The notes beneath the pieces are model-generated. The model searched no databases. It was given only the letters and a program-made list of their open reading frames with translations, and was not told the DNA's origin. From Escarpia spicata (lineage: Eukaryota > Annelida > Polychaeta > Sabellida > Siboglinidae), in NCBI GenBank assembly GCA_963995525.1, contig OZ023214.1:56752841-56816840 (forward strand): a stretch of DNA of 64,000 bases, written 5' to 3'. The translations under genes were made by a program, and so were the position numbers. The first letter of the stretch is position 1, and each line of letters starts with the position of its first letter. Below, piece by piece: positions 44,940 to 58,467 of this stretch.

Positions 44940-46480
44940 GGGACATTGCGATGTGATCGGCCTTACTCAGCACCTGTTAGAATGCTGGACAGTGGCTGAC
45001 CCAAAGATCAGCCGAGATGAGTACTTTAGTTCAATGATTACCAGAGAAGTTATTAGTTCACTGCCAGTACCAGTGGCTAAGTTCAAAGGGGCAGATTCAG
45101 ATTATTTAGGACAATTAATTGTAACCCCGGAAATGGTAGCTAAGAAAATAAGGGTTATGAAGGATAATAAATCAACTGGAGTGGATGGGATTCCGCCCAA
45201 ACTACTATTGGAAATTGTAGAACAAATTAGCGTACCGCTTGCAACAGTTTTCAATTTGTCATTAGAAGAGGGAGTGGTTCCTTTATAATGGAAAAAGGCA
45301 AACATTATACCGTTATTTAAAAAAGTTTCGAGAAACAAATCAGAGAACTATAGATCAGTGAGTTTAACATCAGTGATTTGCAAATTATTAGAAAGACTAA
45401 TTAAAGATCACATGGCGGATTTTCTTGTTAAACAAAACTTGATAAACCCATCTCAACATGGTTTTTTTAAACCGAGGTCATGCTTAACAAATATATAATG
45501 TTTTTTGGAAGACATCACTAAGTGGGTAGATAAGGGATCACCAGTAGATATCGTCTACTTAAATTTTCAAAAAGCTTTCAACAAAGTACCACATCAAAGA
45601 TTACTGCTTAAACTAAAGGCCCCGGCATAGGAAATGGTATAATAAACGGGATAGAACAAAGGCTGATTGACAGAAGACAACGTGTAGTAGTTGATGGGGA
45701 GGCTTCAAACTGGAAATCGGTATTGAGTGGGGTACCACAGGGATCAGTACTAGGACCTATATTATTCTTAATATATATCAACGATTTGGATGACGAAATA
45801 ACAAGCAAGGTGTTGAAATTTGCGGATGATACAAAAGCGTTTAGAAGGATTAAAAGTGATGGAGATAGACAGCATTTGATCAAATGGTCTGAAAAGTTTC
45901 AATTTCAATTTTTTGAAATGTAAATGCCTCCACACAGGACATGGGAACGAAGAGGTAGAATATACAATGGGGGGGGGGGGTACTGTACTAAGTACTACTG
46001 TAAAAGAAAAGGACTTAGGGTTAACCATTAGTGCTGATATGAAGGTTTCAGAGCAGAGCGGAATTGCAGCTTCAAAGGGAAATCAAATACTTGGATTAAT
46101 TAGGCGAAACATAAAGTATAAGGAAAAAGAGCTAATAATACCGCTGTACAAAACAATAGTTAGGCCTCATTTAGAATATTGTATTCAAGCGTGGAGGCCA
46201 TATCGCAGGAAGGACATAGATATGTTAGAAAGAGTGCAGAGGAGAGCAACTAAAATGATACCAATACTTAGGGATCTTATTTACGAAATACGCCTAAAAA
46301 ATGCGGTTTAACAACATTGTTGCATTAGCAAAGGAGCAGAGTAGATTATATATAAGAAAGTTTTCATTTTCACAAAGGACTGTAAATGAATGGAACAGAT
46401 TATCTGCTGATTGTGTGGGTGCTAATAGCGAATATATGTTTTAAAATAAAAACGACACACCTCAGACGGGCGGGATACAC
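44940..46480 (+). pseudogene. CR1-like LINE, reverse transcriptase and C-terminus, inactivated
   Basis: The plus strand reads DNKSTGVDGIPPKLLLEI, then WKKANIIPLFKK, ENYRSVSLTSV, the motif A block VYLNFQKAFNKVPH, SGVPQGSVLGPILFLIYIND, the motif C block [45 protein letters not shown] and RRATKMIPIL, and near the end FSFSQRTVNEWNRLSADCVG. In motif A the catalytic Asp is Asn; motif C is intact. There is a TAA at 45286 (before WKKAN) and another near 45498, and deletions near 45625 and 45910. The endonuclease is missing (5' truncated). A shorter relative lies inverted at 7500-7850. Confidence 0.85.
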
Positions 46481-46731
46481 ATAAATAAAAGGGTCAGACT
46501 CTCGAAAAGCCAAAGGGCTTCCTTGTCCACCTGCCACCTAGAGTTAATTCTCTGGGTGGCAATCTTGTTAAATCTTATTAAGTTGGGGAGTTGACCAGTG
46601 ATAATAACCATGCTGTTGACAGTAAAGGCTGTGCATACTAGGAACGTGTTCGACGCCACCTTAGGAATTTTTTGGAAGCCTTGATGAACAGACAATGTAA
46701 TTTTGAAAAAAGAGCGTGAGGACTCACTTAC

Positions 46732-46878
46732 GTTGAACAACAAGGTGTACGTCACGTATGTTGGTGAGCTTGAATCAAAGGGAGAGAAGTAACACGACAG
46801 CTTCATGGAAAATGTGCTGAATTCGAACGCCTTGTATCTGACAACACCATCCAAGCAAAACAACTTATCCACTAACAC
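46732..46878 (-). other. Candidate exon, product not recognised
   Basis: The minus strand has an open frame ending at a strong donor (AAC|GTAAGTGAG at 46732/46731). Its text includes VDKLFCLDGVVRYKAFEFST and SPTYVTYTLLFN, which reads like beta-strand-rich protein. No convincing acceptor was found upstream and no partner exon is known. The frame continues open past the donor to 46462. Confidence 0.2.
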
Positions 46879-46997
46879 AGCAAAGTAGCTACCGTTGTGT
46901 TTTATGAAATATGTCGCAAATCAACAGAAGAAACGGTGTGTGCACCTCGGGGCTTCGGACGGGTGTATTAACAATGCTCCACAATTAGCAGATTAGT

Positions 46998-47290
46998 ATA
47001 TAAAAGAAAGCTGGAGTTGTGAGAGGACACTGCAAGGAAATTATAACATGTCTGGTGATGTCGGCGCAGAGTCTGGTGATGAAGACACTGGGAAGGGAAG
47101 CCTGGTGCAACTTGTGCAAGCATACCTATTTGCATTGCCAAAAGAATTCCTGACATCCTTCCAGGACACGATAACGCCTCGTGTGATATTACTACGCTCT
47201 GTGTGGAACTGCAATCTATGCAATTGTAGTATATCCTACCCACAACTCTGGCATACCAACACAATAATATATACACAATGTAGCATATAA
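46998..47290 (+). other. TATA-like promoter and short frame running into the 54-bp array
   Basis: TATATAAAAG at about 46998-47007 is followed, 41 bases on, by an ATG at 47048 (ATAACATGTC). The frame reads MSGDVGAESGDEDTGKGSLV and LVQAYLFALPKEFL, then enters the minisatellite and stops at 47288-47290. The acidic start and promoter spacing look genuine, but the product is unknown and the array appears to cut it. Confidence 0.3.
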
Positions 47291-50200
47291 TAGGCACAAC
47301 CCTGGCATACCATCACAACAATACACACACAATGTAGCATATCACAGGCACAACCCTGGCATACCAATGCAATAATATATACACAATGTAGTATATAATA
47401 CGCACAACCCAGGCATACCAATGCAATAATATACACACAATGTAGCATATAATAGGCACAACCCTGGCATACCAACACAACAACATATACACAATGTAGT
47501 ATATCATACGCACAACACAGGCATACCAATGCAATAATATACACACAATGTAGCATATAATAGGCACAACCCTGGCATACCAACACAACAACAAATACAC
47601 AATGTAGTATATCATACGCACAACCCAGGCATACCAATGCAATAATATACACACAATGTAGCATATAATAGGCACAACACTGGCATACCAACACAACAAC
47701 ATATACACAATGTAGTATATCATACGCACAACCCAGGCATACCAATGCAATAATATACACACAATGTAGCATATAATAGGCACAACACTGGCATACCAAC
47801 ACAAGAACATATACACAATGTAGCATATCATACGCACAACCCTGGCATACCAATGCAATAATATATACACAATGTAGTATATAATACGCACAACCCTGGC
47901 ATACCAATGCAATAATATATACACAATGTAGTATATAATACGCACAACCCTGGCATACCAACACAACAACAAATACACAATGTAGTATATCATACGCACA
48001 ACCCAGGCATACCAATGCAATAATATACACACAATGTAGCATATAATAGGCACAACACTGGCATACCAACACAACAACAAATACACAATGTAGTATATCA
48101 TACGCACAACCCAGGCATACCAATGCAATAATATACACACAATGTAGCATATAATAGGCACAACACTGGCATACCAACACAACAACATATACACAATGTA
48201 GTATATCATACGCACAACCCAGGCATACCAATGCAATAATATACACACAATGTAGCATATAATAGGCACAACACTGGCATACCAACACAAGAACATATAC
48301 ACAATGTAGCATATCATACGCACAACCCTGGCATACCAATGCAATAATATATACACAATGTAGTATATAATACGCACAACCCTGGCATACCAACACAACA
48401 ACAAATACACAATGTAGTATATCATACGCACAACCCAGGCATACCAATGCAATAATATACACACAATGTAGCATATAATAGGCACAACACTGGCATACCA
48501 ACACAACAACATATACACAATGTAGTATATCATACGCACAACCCTGGCATACCAATGCAATAATATACACACAATGTAGCATATAATAGGCACAACACTG
48601 GCATACCAACACAACAACATATACACAATGTAGCATATCATACGCACAACCCAGGCATACCAATGCAATAATATACACACAATGTAGCATATAATAGGCA
48701 CAACACTGGCATACCAACACAACAACATATACACAATGTAGCATATCATACGCACAACCCAGGCATACCAATGCAATAATATACACACAATGTAGCATAT
48801 AATAGGCACAACACTGGCATACCAACACAACAACATATACACAATGTAGCATATCATACGCACAACCCAGGCATACCAATGCAATAATATATACACAATG
48901 TAGTATATAATACGCACAACACAGGCATACCAACACAACAACATATACACAATGTAGCATATCATACGCACAACCCTGGCATACCAATGCAATAATATAT
49001 ACACAATGTAGTATATAATACGCACAACACAGGCATACCAACACAACAACATATACACAATGTAGCATATCATACGCACAACCCTGGCATACCAATGCAA
49101 TAATATATACACAATGTAGTATATAATACGCACAACACAGGCATACCAACACAACAACATATACACAATGTAGCATATCATACGCACAACCCAGGCATAC
49201 CAATGCAATAATATACACACAATGTAGCATATAATAGGCACAACACTGGCATACCAACACAACAACATATACACAATGTAGCATATCATACGCACAACCC
49301 TGGCATACCAATGCAATAATATACACACAAAGTAGCATATAATAGGCACAACCCTGGCATACCAACATAACAATATATACACAATGTAGTATATCATACG
49401 CACAACCCAGGCATACCAATGCAATACTATACACACAATGTAGCATATAATAGGCACAACACTGGCATACCATCACAACAATACACACACAATGTAGCAT
49501 AGTATAGGCACAACCCTGGCATACCATCACAACAATACACACACAATGTAGCATATCACAGGCACAACCCTGGCATACCAACACAACAATATATACACAA
49601 TGTAGTATATCATACGCACAACCCAGGCATACCAATGCAATAATATACACACAATGTAGCATATAATAGGCACAACCCTGGCATACCAACACAACAACAA
49701 ATACACAATGTAGTATATCATACGCACAACCCTGGCATACCAACATAACAACATATACACAATGTAGCATATCGTACGCACAGCCCTGGCATACCAACAT
49801 AACAACATATACACAATGTAGCACATCATGCGCACATCCCTGGCATACCAACATAACAATATATACACAATGTAACACACCATGCGCACATCCCTGGCAT
49901 TCCAACATAACAATATATACACAATGTAACACATCATGCGCACAACCCTGGCATACCAACATAACAATATATACACAATGTAGCGCATCATGCGCACAAC
50001 CCTGGCATACCAACATAACAACATATACACAATGTAGCATATCATACGCACAGCCCTGGCATACCAACACAACAACATATACACAATGGAGCATATCGTA
50101 CGCACAGCCCTGGCATACCAACATAACAACATATACACAATGTAGCACATCATGCGCACATCCCTGGCATACCAACATAACAATATATACACAATGTAAC

Positions 50201-52232
50201 ACACCATGCGCACATCCCTGGCATTCCAACATAACAATATATACACAATGTAACACATCATGCGCACAACCCTGGCATACCAACATAACAATATATACAC
50301 AATGTAGCGCATCATGCGCACAACCCTGGCATACCAACATAACAACATATACACAATGTAGCATATCATACGCACAGCCCTGGCATACCAACACAACAAC
50401 ATATACACAATGGAGCATATCGTACGCACAGCCCTGGCATACCAACATAACAACATATACACAATGTAGCATATCTTATGCACAACCCTGGCATACCAAC
50501 ACAACAATATATACACAATGGAGCATATCATACGCACAACTCTGGCATACCAACACAACAACATATACACAATGGAGCATATCATACGCACAACCCTGGC
50601 ATACCAATACAACAATATATACACAATGAAGCATATCATACGCACAACCCTGGCATAGCAACATAACAACATATACACAATGTAGCATATCGTACGCACA
50701 ACCCTGGCATACCAACACAACAATATATACACAATGTAGCATATCGTACGCCCAACCCTGGCATACCAACACAACAATATATATACACTATATACACAAT
50801 GTAGCATATCTTACGCACAACCCTGGCATAACAACACAAAAATATCTACACAATGGAGCATATCATACGCACAACACTCGCATACCAACACAACAATATC
50901 TACAAAATGTAATATATCGTACGCACAACCCTGGAATACCAACACAACAATATATATACAATGTAGCATATCGTACGCACAACCATGGCATACCAACACA
51001 ACAATATATACACAATGTAGCATATCGTACGCACAACCCTGGCATACCAACACAACAATATATACAAATGTAGCATATCGTACGCACAACCGTGGCATAC
51101 CAACATATCAATATATACACAATATAGCACATCATGCGCACAACCCTGGCATACCAACATAACATTATATACACAATGGAGCATATTATAGGCACAACCC
51201 TTGCATAGCAATATAACAACATATACACAATGTAGCACATCATGCGCACAACCCTGGCATACCAACACAACAACATATACACAATGTAGCACATCGTGCG
51301 CACAACCCTGGCATAGCAACATAACAACATATACACAATGGAGCATATCGTACGCACAACCTTGGCATACCAACATAACAACATATACACAATGTAGCAC
51401 ATCATGCGCACATCCCTGGCATACCAACATAACAATATATACACAATGTAACACATCATGCGCACATCCCTGGCATTCCAACATAACAATATATACACAA
51501 TGTAACACATCATGCGCACAACCCTGGCATACCAACATAACAATATATACACAATGTAGCGCATCATGCGCACAACCCTGGCATACCAACATAACAATAT
51601 ATACACAATGTAGCGCATCATGCGCACATCCCTGGCATTCCAACATAACAATATATACACAATGTAACACATCATGCGCACAACCCTGGCATACCAACAT
51701 AACAATATATACACAATGTAGCGCATCATGCGCACAGCCCTGGCATACCAACACAACAACATATACGCAATGGAGCATATCGTACGCACAGCCCTGGCAT
51801 ACCAACATAACAACATATACACAATGTAGCATATCATACGCACAGCCCTGGCATACCAACATAACAACATATACACAATGTAGCATATCATACGCACAGC
51901 CCTGGCATACCAACATAACAACATATACACAATGTAGCATATCATACGCACAGCCCTGGCATACCAACACAACAACATATACACAATGGAGCATATCGTA
52001 CGCACAGCCCTGGCATACCAACATAACAACATATACACAATGTAGCATATCATACGCACAGCCCTGGCATACCAACACAACAACATATACATAATGGAGC
52101 ATATCGTAAGCACAACCATGGCATACCAACATTACAATATATACACAATGTAGCATATCATACGCACAACTCTTGCTTAGCAACATAACAATATATACAC
52201 AATGGAGCATATCATATGCACAACCCTCAGAC
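47233..52232. repeat. 54-bp minisatellite (array 2), about 92 copies with higher-order structure
   Basis: The unit is GCATACCAACACAACAACAT followed by ATACACAATGTAGCATATCA and TACGCACAACCCTG. In the left half (47.3-49.7 kb) two unit variants alternate, giving a 108-bp dimer (CAATGCAATAATATACACAC units next to CAACACAACAACATATACAC units). On the right, a six-unit block of 324 bp recurs exactly (49767-50090 and 50091-50414), with related blocks further on. Minus-strand frames are open for over 1000 codons, and more than one frame is open at once, which argues against translation. A Gypsy fragment follows directly. Confidence 0.97.
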
Positions 52233-52234
52233 TC

Positions 52235-53505
52235 AAAGACGAGCTATCCGTGTTCAACGATGTGTGTCACGCGGCACACGTGCTGTAATCTCTACCACAC
52301 TTCAGGACGAAGTGCTGAAAATGGCCCACGAAGGTCAGGCCGGGATCGTGCGAATTAAGCACCGCTGTTGCGAATCGGTATGGTGGTCCGCCATTGGTCG
52401 ACACATAGAAGATCTCATCAGAGATTGCGAATAATGCGCGGTGTGTGAGAAATCAACCAAACCTACACAGCCACCGATTCAGCCCATACCATGACCGGAG
52501 AAATCATGGCAGCGAATACAAGTCGACATATTCGGCGAGGTGTAGGCCACATCTCACAGCCAACGATTTCTGGTTGTCATAAATGGCCGGAAATAGCCGC
52601 AACCAGTACGGAGACGTTTTCCGCCATCATCCAGATCCTGAAGGACCTGTTCGCTCGTTGGAGAATCCCGGAAGTTCTCCAAAGCAACAACAGACCACAG
52701 TTCGTGTCACACGATTTGAAACATTTCTGCAGAAACTTGGTATTGAGCATCGTCGCAGTGCGCTTTACAACCAACAGTACAACGGAGGTGTGAAGAGACT
52801 AAATTGCGTCATCAAAGAGAGTCTCGTAGCTCAACTTGTGGAGGGGAAAACGTTCGCAGATGCAGTACGAACAGTCCTGCAAACGTACCGATCGACATCA
52901 CATGCGTTGACACAGCGTACTCCAGCAGAGTTGATGCTAGGTCGTAAACGACGGTTTCCTCTGGAAAACCTGAAACCACCTCAGGCATCTCCACCGAACA
53001 TTTCATGTTAGCTGAATCGATCGCAAGGAAGCAGGAATGAATCAAAACGTACACCGACAAACGACGTCGTTCGCAAAATACGATGATGAAACCTGGAGAC
53101 TGGATCATGACGAACCGACCTCTCCGGAAACACAAACTGGCGTCGTCATTGTCGAACCCGAAGCGTATCGCCGCTAAAGCTGGTCCCAATACATTCGTGC
53201 TTGAAGACAACCAAGATATCAACAGCTATCGTCGGACGCCCACCTTGATGACCTTGAGATCGGAGGTCTGCCTACTCAACAACCCGGATACCCGCAGTAC
53301 CAACGGCCCAGGCAAAACAGACATCCACCGCGGTACCTTCAAGACTACCTGACGAACTAGTGAACGTTTGTTGTGACATTAGTCAGCTGTTACATTAGCA
53401 TGTGACTTTAAACATCAGTGGCTACATTGGTAATTTGAACGGTTTGTGTGCGCCTCTCTATTGTTCGATTTCGGAACAGTAATCTTTACAGAGAGGGGGG
53501 AAATA
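52235..53505 (+). pseudogene. Gypsy-type LTR retrotransposon, integrase end
   Basis: Begins abruptly after the array with LRLKDELSVF, then a zinc-binding region MAHEGQAGIVRIKHR ... VWW ... RDCE, where the second His of the HHCC motif is Gln and a TAA lies before CAVC. The core follows in several frames: VDIFGE, then SNNRPQFVS (usual SDNGPQF, so the second Asp is Asn), GIEHRRSALYNQQ, and GGVKRLN (the catalytic Glu of VER is Lys). The C-terminal part reads AELMLGRKRRFP, then PGDWIMTNRPLRKHKLA. A polypurine tract (GAGAGGGGGGAAA) ends it. Protease, RT and RNase H are missing. Dead. Confidence 0.85.
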
Positions 53506-53664
53506 TGTCGTGTTCTGTTACTAACAGTGTGACTTTAATGTACTTGATCAGCTGACGTCAACCTCGTTCTGGGGTGAAACGTGGCCCCGCCAATGTGCTG
53601 CATTACAACCTGTTCAACGTTACGATAGTCTGGTGTTGTTTGTGATATTTCCGTATTATCGACA
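53506..53664 (+). mobile_element. Gypsy 3' LTR (likely 159 bp)
   Basis: Directly follows the polypurine tract, starts TGTCGTGTTCTG and ends ATCGACA, giving a TGTCG/CGACA inverted end. The 5' LTR is lost, so the target duplication cannot be tested. Confidence 0.55.
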
Positions 53665-54540
53665 TAACAATCCCATGCATATTTACGTTACAAATTAAGG
53701 AATTAACATGCATTACATAGTTTCGAAACTAATAAGATAAATACATAAATAGTGGTATGTTAAAATCAATTAAATGTATTATATAATAAATAAATAAGTT
53801 AATAAAATACATGTTCGTAAAAAGTGTCCTACAGCACTGTTCTAAAGTTTAGGGTCATACATTTAAACAGACGGTATAGCCCCACTTATGGAGTGGTTTG
53901 TTTTCAGGTTTTTCTTTCTCTACAGTTAGCGAGTGTGCCACGGATCAAGGTTGTGTAATGTCTCTTCCGAAACACAGGTAACGACTCGAGCCCCGGCTCC
54001 TCGATCGACGGGCCGCTACTCTACCGCTCGACCACCGCAACCCACTATTAACTGAAATATAAGTGATTGTAACTATAATTTGCCACATGACTATTAATCG
54101 TCTACTTCTGAATTGCGTCTATAGACCGTGTAGTTGATCCAGGATCAGAATGAGCGGAATATACCCGTTATTATTCACAGTTTTATGAGATATTCGTTGT
54201 CGTGACGCGGGAACTATGCTGATTTGGGGCGGAAGTGACGTTGGGTTGCAACGAAGCAACTCGGCGAATAATTTGCTCTAGTATATTCTTTTGGCTAGAT
54301 ATTAATAACACAAGGAATGGAAGTTAGCTGTGATTGCACTGCTTCCAAACTAAAGCGTCCATTCAGTTGGCATAGTAAATATTCTCTAACCACCTTCCAA
54401 TGCACGATTATTGTGACCATGTGCGTGTGAGTTATAGAGACGTGTGGGATGCCAAACCAATTCGGTTACGTCTGATTTTCTCAGAAATAGCACACCAAAG
54501 TTACAACAATTTGATTTGCGTATCCGTATTATTGTAACAG
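53665..54540. other. No gene seen
   Basis: AT-rich spacer. A tRNA-like or B-box-like stretch (ACGACTCGAGCCCCGGCTCC TCGATCGACGGGCC near 53980) was considered but does not fold into a recognisable tRNA. Confidence 0.4.
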
Positions 54541-54541
54541 T

Positions 54542-54625
54542 CAGCGGTCGACAACCTGTGACCCGCGGGCCAACTGCATCCCGTGGAGTATATGCAGCCC
54601 CGGATTTATGCGGCCCGCGGACAGA
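54542..54625 (+). mobile_element. hAT-type terminus with GGCCCGC palindromes
   Basis: CAGCGGTCGACAACCTGTGA, then CCCGCGGGCCAACTGC and ATGCGGCCCGCGG. This matches the CAGNGGTCGNCAACCTG-type hAT ends with internal GGCCCGCGGGCC. The opposite end was not found. Confidence 0.6.
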
Positions 54626-54629
54626 CTGA

Positions 54630-56330
54630 GGGCTACATTGGGGCCAGCGACATGACAACAGTTATTGCACTCTCGAGGGTCAGAAGCACCCATGGAGTTG
54701 TTTTTTTAATGGAAAATGTTCGACACAATACTGATGCAACTACGTAGCTCTTCAAGGCTCACTGCATTTTACACACCAATCTAGCTAACTGTATTGTGAC
54801 ATAATCAGCTTTGTTTCTTCAATCTTGGACTTTGAATGAGGTAGGCAATACAATTAAAAAAGCCAATTAAATTAGTGAAATGGTGTCCTCGTTAGTTCAA
54901 TTCATGAAACTGTTGAGACTTTGGTCGGATGGACATGAAAGTTTGGCCGTGGGTACAGATATATTTTGCATGAAATTGTATGTCATGGGGGGGGGGGGGG
55001 GTAGTCACTCCACATCCCTCCGAACTTCATCATAAAGCCCCTCCCCTGCATGTTTGCTTTCAATAAACAAACCGAAGACACGCAAGCACAAGAATAAGCT
55101 TTTGAGGAACTACGAAACAGCTGTTGTGGAAGAAAGAGAAACTCCCCAAGAGGACATTTCATATTTTATTGACAAACTTGTAGCTAGAGAGATGAATAAA
55201 TACATTAAGGTTATGTACTATGTACACAGACCTCTCAATGTCGACCGACACATCACTGGCAGTTGGCACGTACAACCTGCAAACAATTTATATATGCATT
55301 GCTGTTGTTTTTAAATCTTAAAATAAGGTACGTCTATGGACACGCGTATGTGCGCCCGGAAACGTCGGCCGATCAGCTGGTAAACCGACAGAGTTATATC
55401 AAGGGCGGCGACCGACGGGATGTGTGCTTGTCTTCTACACGGCGATACCGTGGCAGTTGTCATAGCACTTGGAGGTTCGGGGCAGACGTCATTATGATGT
55501 CGACTAGTCGTTGGTGCAACACATGTACGGGTACACTGTGCATCGGTTGTGCCCAAGTCCACAAAGTAGACTGCATAACTATAAACAGACCATCTAATGT
55601 TGCTAATCTTGGTTGTCTGTATGTCTGTCTTATCTGTTAGTGTCTGCCTGTCTGTCAATCCGTCGTGTCTGTCATATGTCTGCTACATAACTAAACATGG
55701 CACAGGAGAACTACTATAAAAGAACTTCCATTTAAGGCACTCTTGTCCCTCACTTTCTTCTGACAACAAACCGTCTTCTGTATCTACAAGGCAGTGCAGA
55801 ATACACTTTAAGGCTACTTTACGCTAAGAACTCGGTCAATTAAACGGGCCCATTTTCAGTACATAGACTACAAGAGTATTTTTGGGCTGCTCTGATATAA
55901 CAGATTTCGCATACTTTCAAAATATAAGTCAATGAAGCAATATTTTGTACACATACATTTCAAAGTACAATAGCACATTCTACCTGTTTAGCTATTGGAC
56001 ATGTGAAAGCTATAGATAATGTCCACGCTCATGCATAACGGCACCATACATCAAATACAAATGTGTACGTCAGTTTGATCACCCGTTACAGACAGGTTCT
56101 AAAGTGTCATTGACTAACAGCTGTATTACATATAAAACACATTTGACCATTCATTGTGGCTATACAAACTAAAGAGAAATATGTGCAATTAAGCCTGAAA
56201 TCTCATTCAGTAATGTGCAAAATTCAGTAAGACCAACACAACCACCTGAGATCAATTTCATGTGCTGGTTTCTAGTACGTTTGTTGCAGTTATAAAATCA
56301 GCATACATGTTCCACTAGACGTGCGTGCCA
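54630..56330. other. No gene supported
   Basis: Contains a G run at 54987-55002. A plus-strand frame near 55054-55314 (KTRKHKNKLLRNYE, EERETPQEDISYFI) and another at 55263-55640 are open but lack ATG starts and are not recognised. TGTC-rich simple sequence lies at 55610-55670. Confidence 0.35.
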
Positions 56331-56334
56331 GTGT

Positions 56335-57027
56335 TATAATAATAAGAAGAATTTTATTGGTGAGCCACCATTAAATGGTTTGTTAATAGTTTCAAAACGC
56401 AGTTTTTGTTTGTGATACACATAACATATTCGTTTTATGGCTGCATCTTGACATTCCGAAAACATGTATATAGATACGAACACTGATGTGTACTTTCTCT
56501 TTTTTCACGTTTTATACAAACTGTAAATTACATAAAAACCCAATGTATATTTGGCATAAAGTAAGACAGGAATACAAAGTATATGTGACATATTAAAGCA
56601 ACTGCAAGCTCTGTGACACGCAGTAGTAATGACATCACTAAGACAGTCAACTGAACTGCGTACACGTTGTCACACGCAGTGACCAAGACACCTGCATGTG
56701 CTACTACACACGTGCAGTTTGCATTATAACGCTCTCTGAGAAGTCTATCAACTTCTGTCTCCATGCTAAATCATCAAGTCATATCTAGGAGAGTCTGTCA
56801 CTGATGTAGGACACTTGAAGGTAGCCAGTGGCTGCTGACTGTAACAAACTCGGACCAGTGACCCGAGAGTGGAAACAGCTGGGACAGGGTGTGTTGAGGA
56901 CTCTCTCCCTAGCTGTAGACGTCCACCGTGGGTCTGGTGCTGTCTGTCACCTCCTAGCTGTTCACGGGGATGTCTCCTCTCTCAGCTCGGTCTGTGCGGA
57001 TTCCGAGTTCTGAGGGAGCATCGGGTC
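56335..57027 (-). CDS. Candidate last exon of the MEGF-like gene (short coding end plus 3' UTR)
   Basis: On the minus strand a good acceptor (CTGCTGTTTGTGTGTCGCAG) ends at 57028. The exon then reads PDAPSELGIRTDRAERGD and ends IPVNS at TAG 56956-56954. The hydrophilic, charged tail would suit a cytoplasmic C-terminus. AATAAA is at 56358-56353, about 600 bases downstream, giving a normal 3' UTR. The opposite strand at the same place shows a donor-like GTAAGA, but its frame is Cys/Pro-rich and unconvincing. Linking this exon to the EGF exon at 63 kb is inference from strand and position. Confidence 0.4.
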
Positions 57028-57059
57028 CTGCGACACACAAACAGCAGGTAAGAGAGAGA

Positions 57060-58320
57060 AGTCATTAAACACAGACACACAGGGGGTGAACTATTGCCAT
57101 GTACTAAACATATCCACCGACGGGCTCTCATAATAATGATTCCATTGTTTTAATATATAATCTTTAATATATAAAATGTACGTCATATTCTATTATCATA
57201 ATATATTTTGTTTTTAATTTACAAATAATAATATATTATTTGAGTTATTTATTAATTACTAGTTATTAAATATTTATCTTTAAAATGTATTATTTCTTCA
57301 ATGCATTTACTTATTATTTCAGTGTATAACCATGTAAAAATATATGCAACTGCTCAAAGAAAGAAATGTAATTATTGTGTGCAAACATGTGAAAAACCAA
57401 TGAAACGGGTGGATTGTGGGTTCTTGCTGATCTTATACATTCAATTTTTAAAGGATAGTTATTTCATTTTGGCATTTCAGTGATTGCTCATTGAAACTAT
57501 TATAGCAACAGAGACAACATTACCAAGTTTATTTAATTACCTGAGTACACATAAATATTTCATATTTCACATCATCATTCATTGGAAACAGTTTGTTCAT
57601 GCTCTTTTAAAATGTTTTAACAAACACTGTTTTAGATAATCTAGCAGGAGGTTACATCAGGTCAGGTTACTGACTCTTCCAATAGCTTTACAAGTTTTAT
57701 ACAATGATAAACATCTAGACACTTGCATAATTAGCACTCCTCCAACTTCTAGCATGCTGTTTGTAAATAGCGTATAACAATTAATACAAACAGTTGGTTA
57801 TAAAATATACAAGTCTTATTCTAAATGTCCCAGAGTTGCATGTTGAGGTTTTTAAAATGTCCAATATATTGAAATATTTATGTACCTTATTCCATCGATA
57901 ATAAGCACACAAATGCCATAACAAATTAGGTTTAAAACTAGAATTCTTGATATGCTTTGCATAAACCTGGGTTATGTGTAATTTCATGCCCCACTAACAT
58001 TGTTAATACTAATTATAATACTATATATTGATGTTAAAAAATAGCCATTTTGAATACAATCAATCATTAATTCCACCATGATTTTAAATTACAAACATAA
58101 CTTGTAGTACATGGTATGACAGATTAATGCTAAATGTAGAGAGCAAGCCTTCAGTATGAACTGTTCAAACCTACCTGGTAGTTTGCTTTTTGCTACAAAA
58201 ATATATAAATACGAAAACAGTTACTATCTGTCACTTTGTTGTGTGTGAATCAGTTGATGAAAGTTAACGTAAGAACACATAACTGGCTTTATATGATGAG
58301 GATGGAGAAAAGGAGAGATG
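57060..58320. other. AT-rich intronic or intergenic DNA
   Basis: No further exon recognised. Likely intron if the MEGF-like gene spans this region. Confidence 0.4.
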
Positions 58321-58329
58321 TATGAAAGA

Positions 58330-58467
58330 CAAGACTGTCAATTAATAACTGTCCAGAGTAACGATGATTATTAATACTTACAAGACTGTCAATTAATAAA
58401 TGTCTAGAATAACGATGGTTATTAATACTTACAAGACTGTCTATTTCTTTAGTGACGATGAACACTT
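58330..58467 (-). other. Candidate 35-bp microexon with tandemly duplicated donor
   Basis: On the minus strand TTAATTTTCTTTTAG is followed by 35 bases open in one frame (VFIVTKEIDSL) and a strong donor GTAAGTATT at 58432. The piece ATTGACAGTCTTGTAAGTAT is then repeated about 52 bp further on (donor at 58381) and partly a third time near 58340. The exon may belong to the MEGF-like gene. Confidence 0.3.

Noticed and set aside
47236..50472. Minus-strand open frame of 1078 codons in the 54-bp array
   Set aside because: The unit length is a multiple of three and two or more frames are open at once, with no gene-like start, signal or exon edge; unit homogenisation explains it.
47233..52232. CRISPR-like array
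   Set aside because: Units are contiguous and similar throughout, with no unique spacers; the genome is eukaryotic.
53975..54045. tRNA or tRNA-derived SINE
   Set aside because: A GGCCGCTACTCTACCGCTCGACCACCG stretch recalls a tRNA B-box/D-arm pattern, but no full cloverleaf could be drawn on either strand.
56828..57051. Plus-strand exon ending at CAGCAG|GTAAGA
   Set aside because: The frame is Cys/Pro/Ser-rich without a domain, and the minus strand gives a better acceptor, coding tail and poly(A) signal at the same place.
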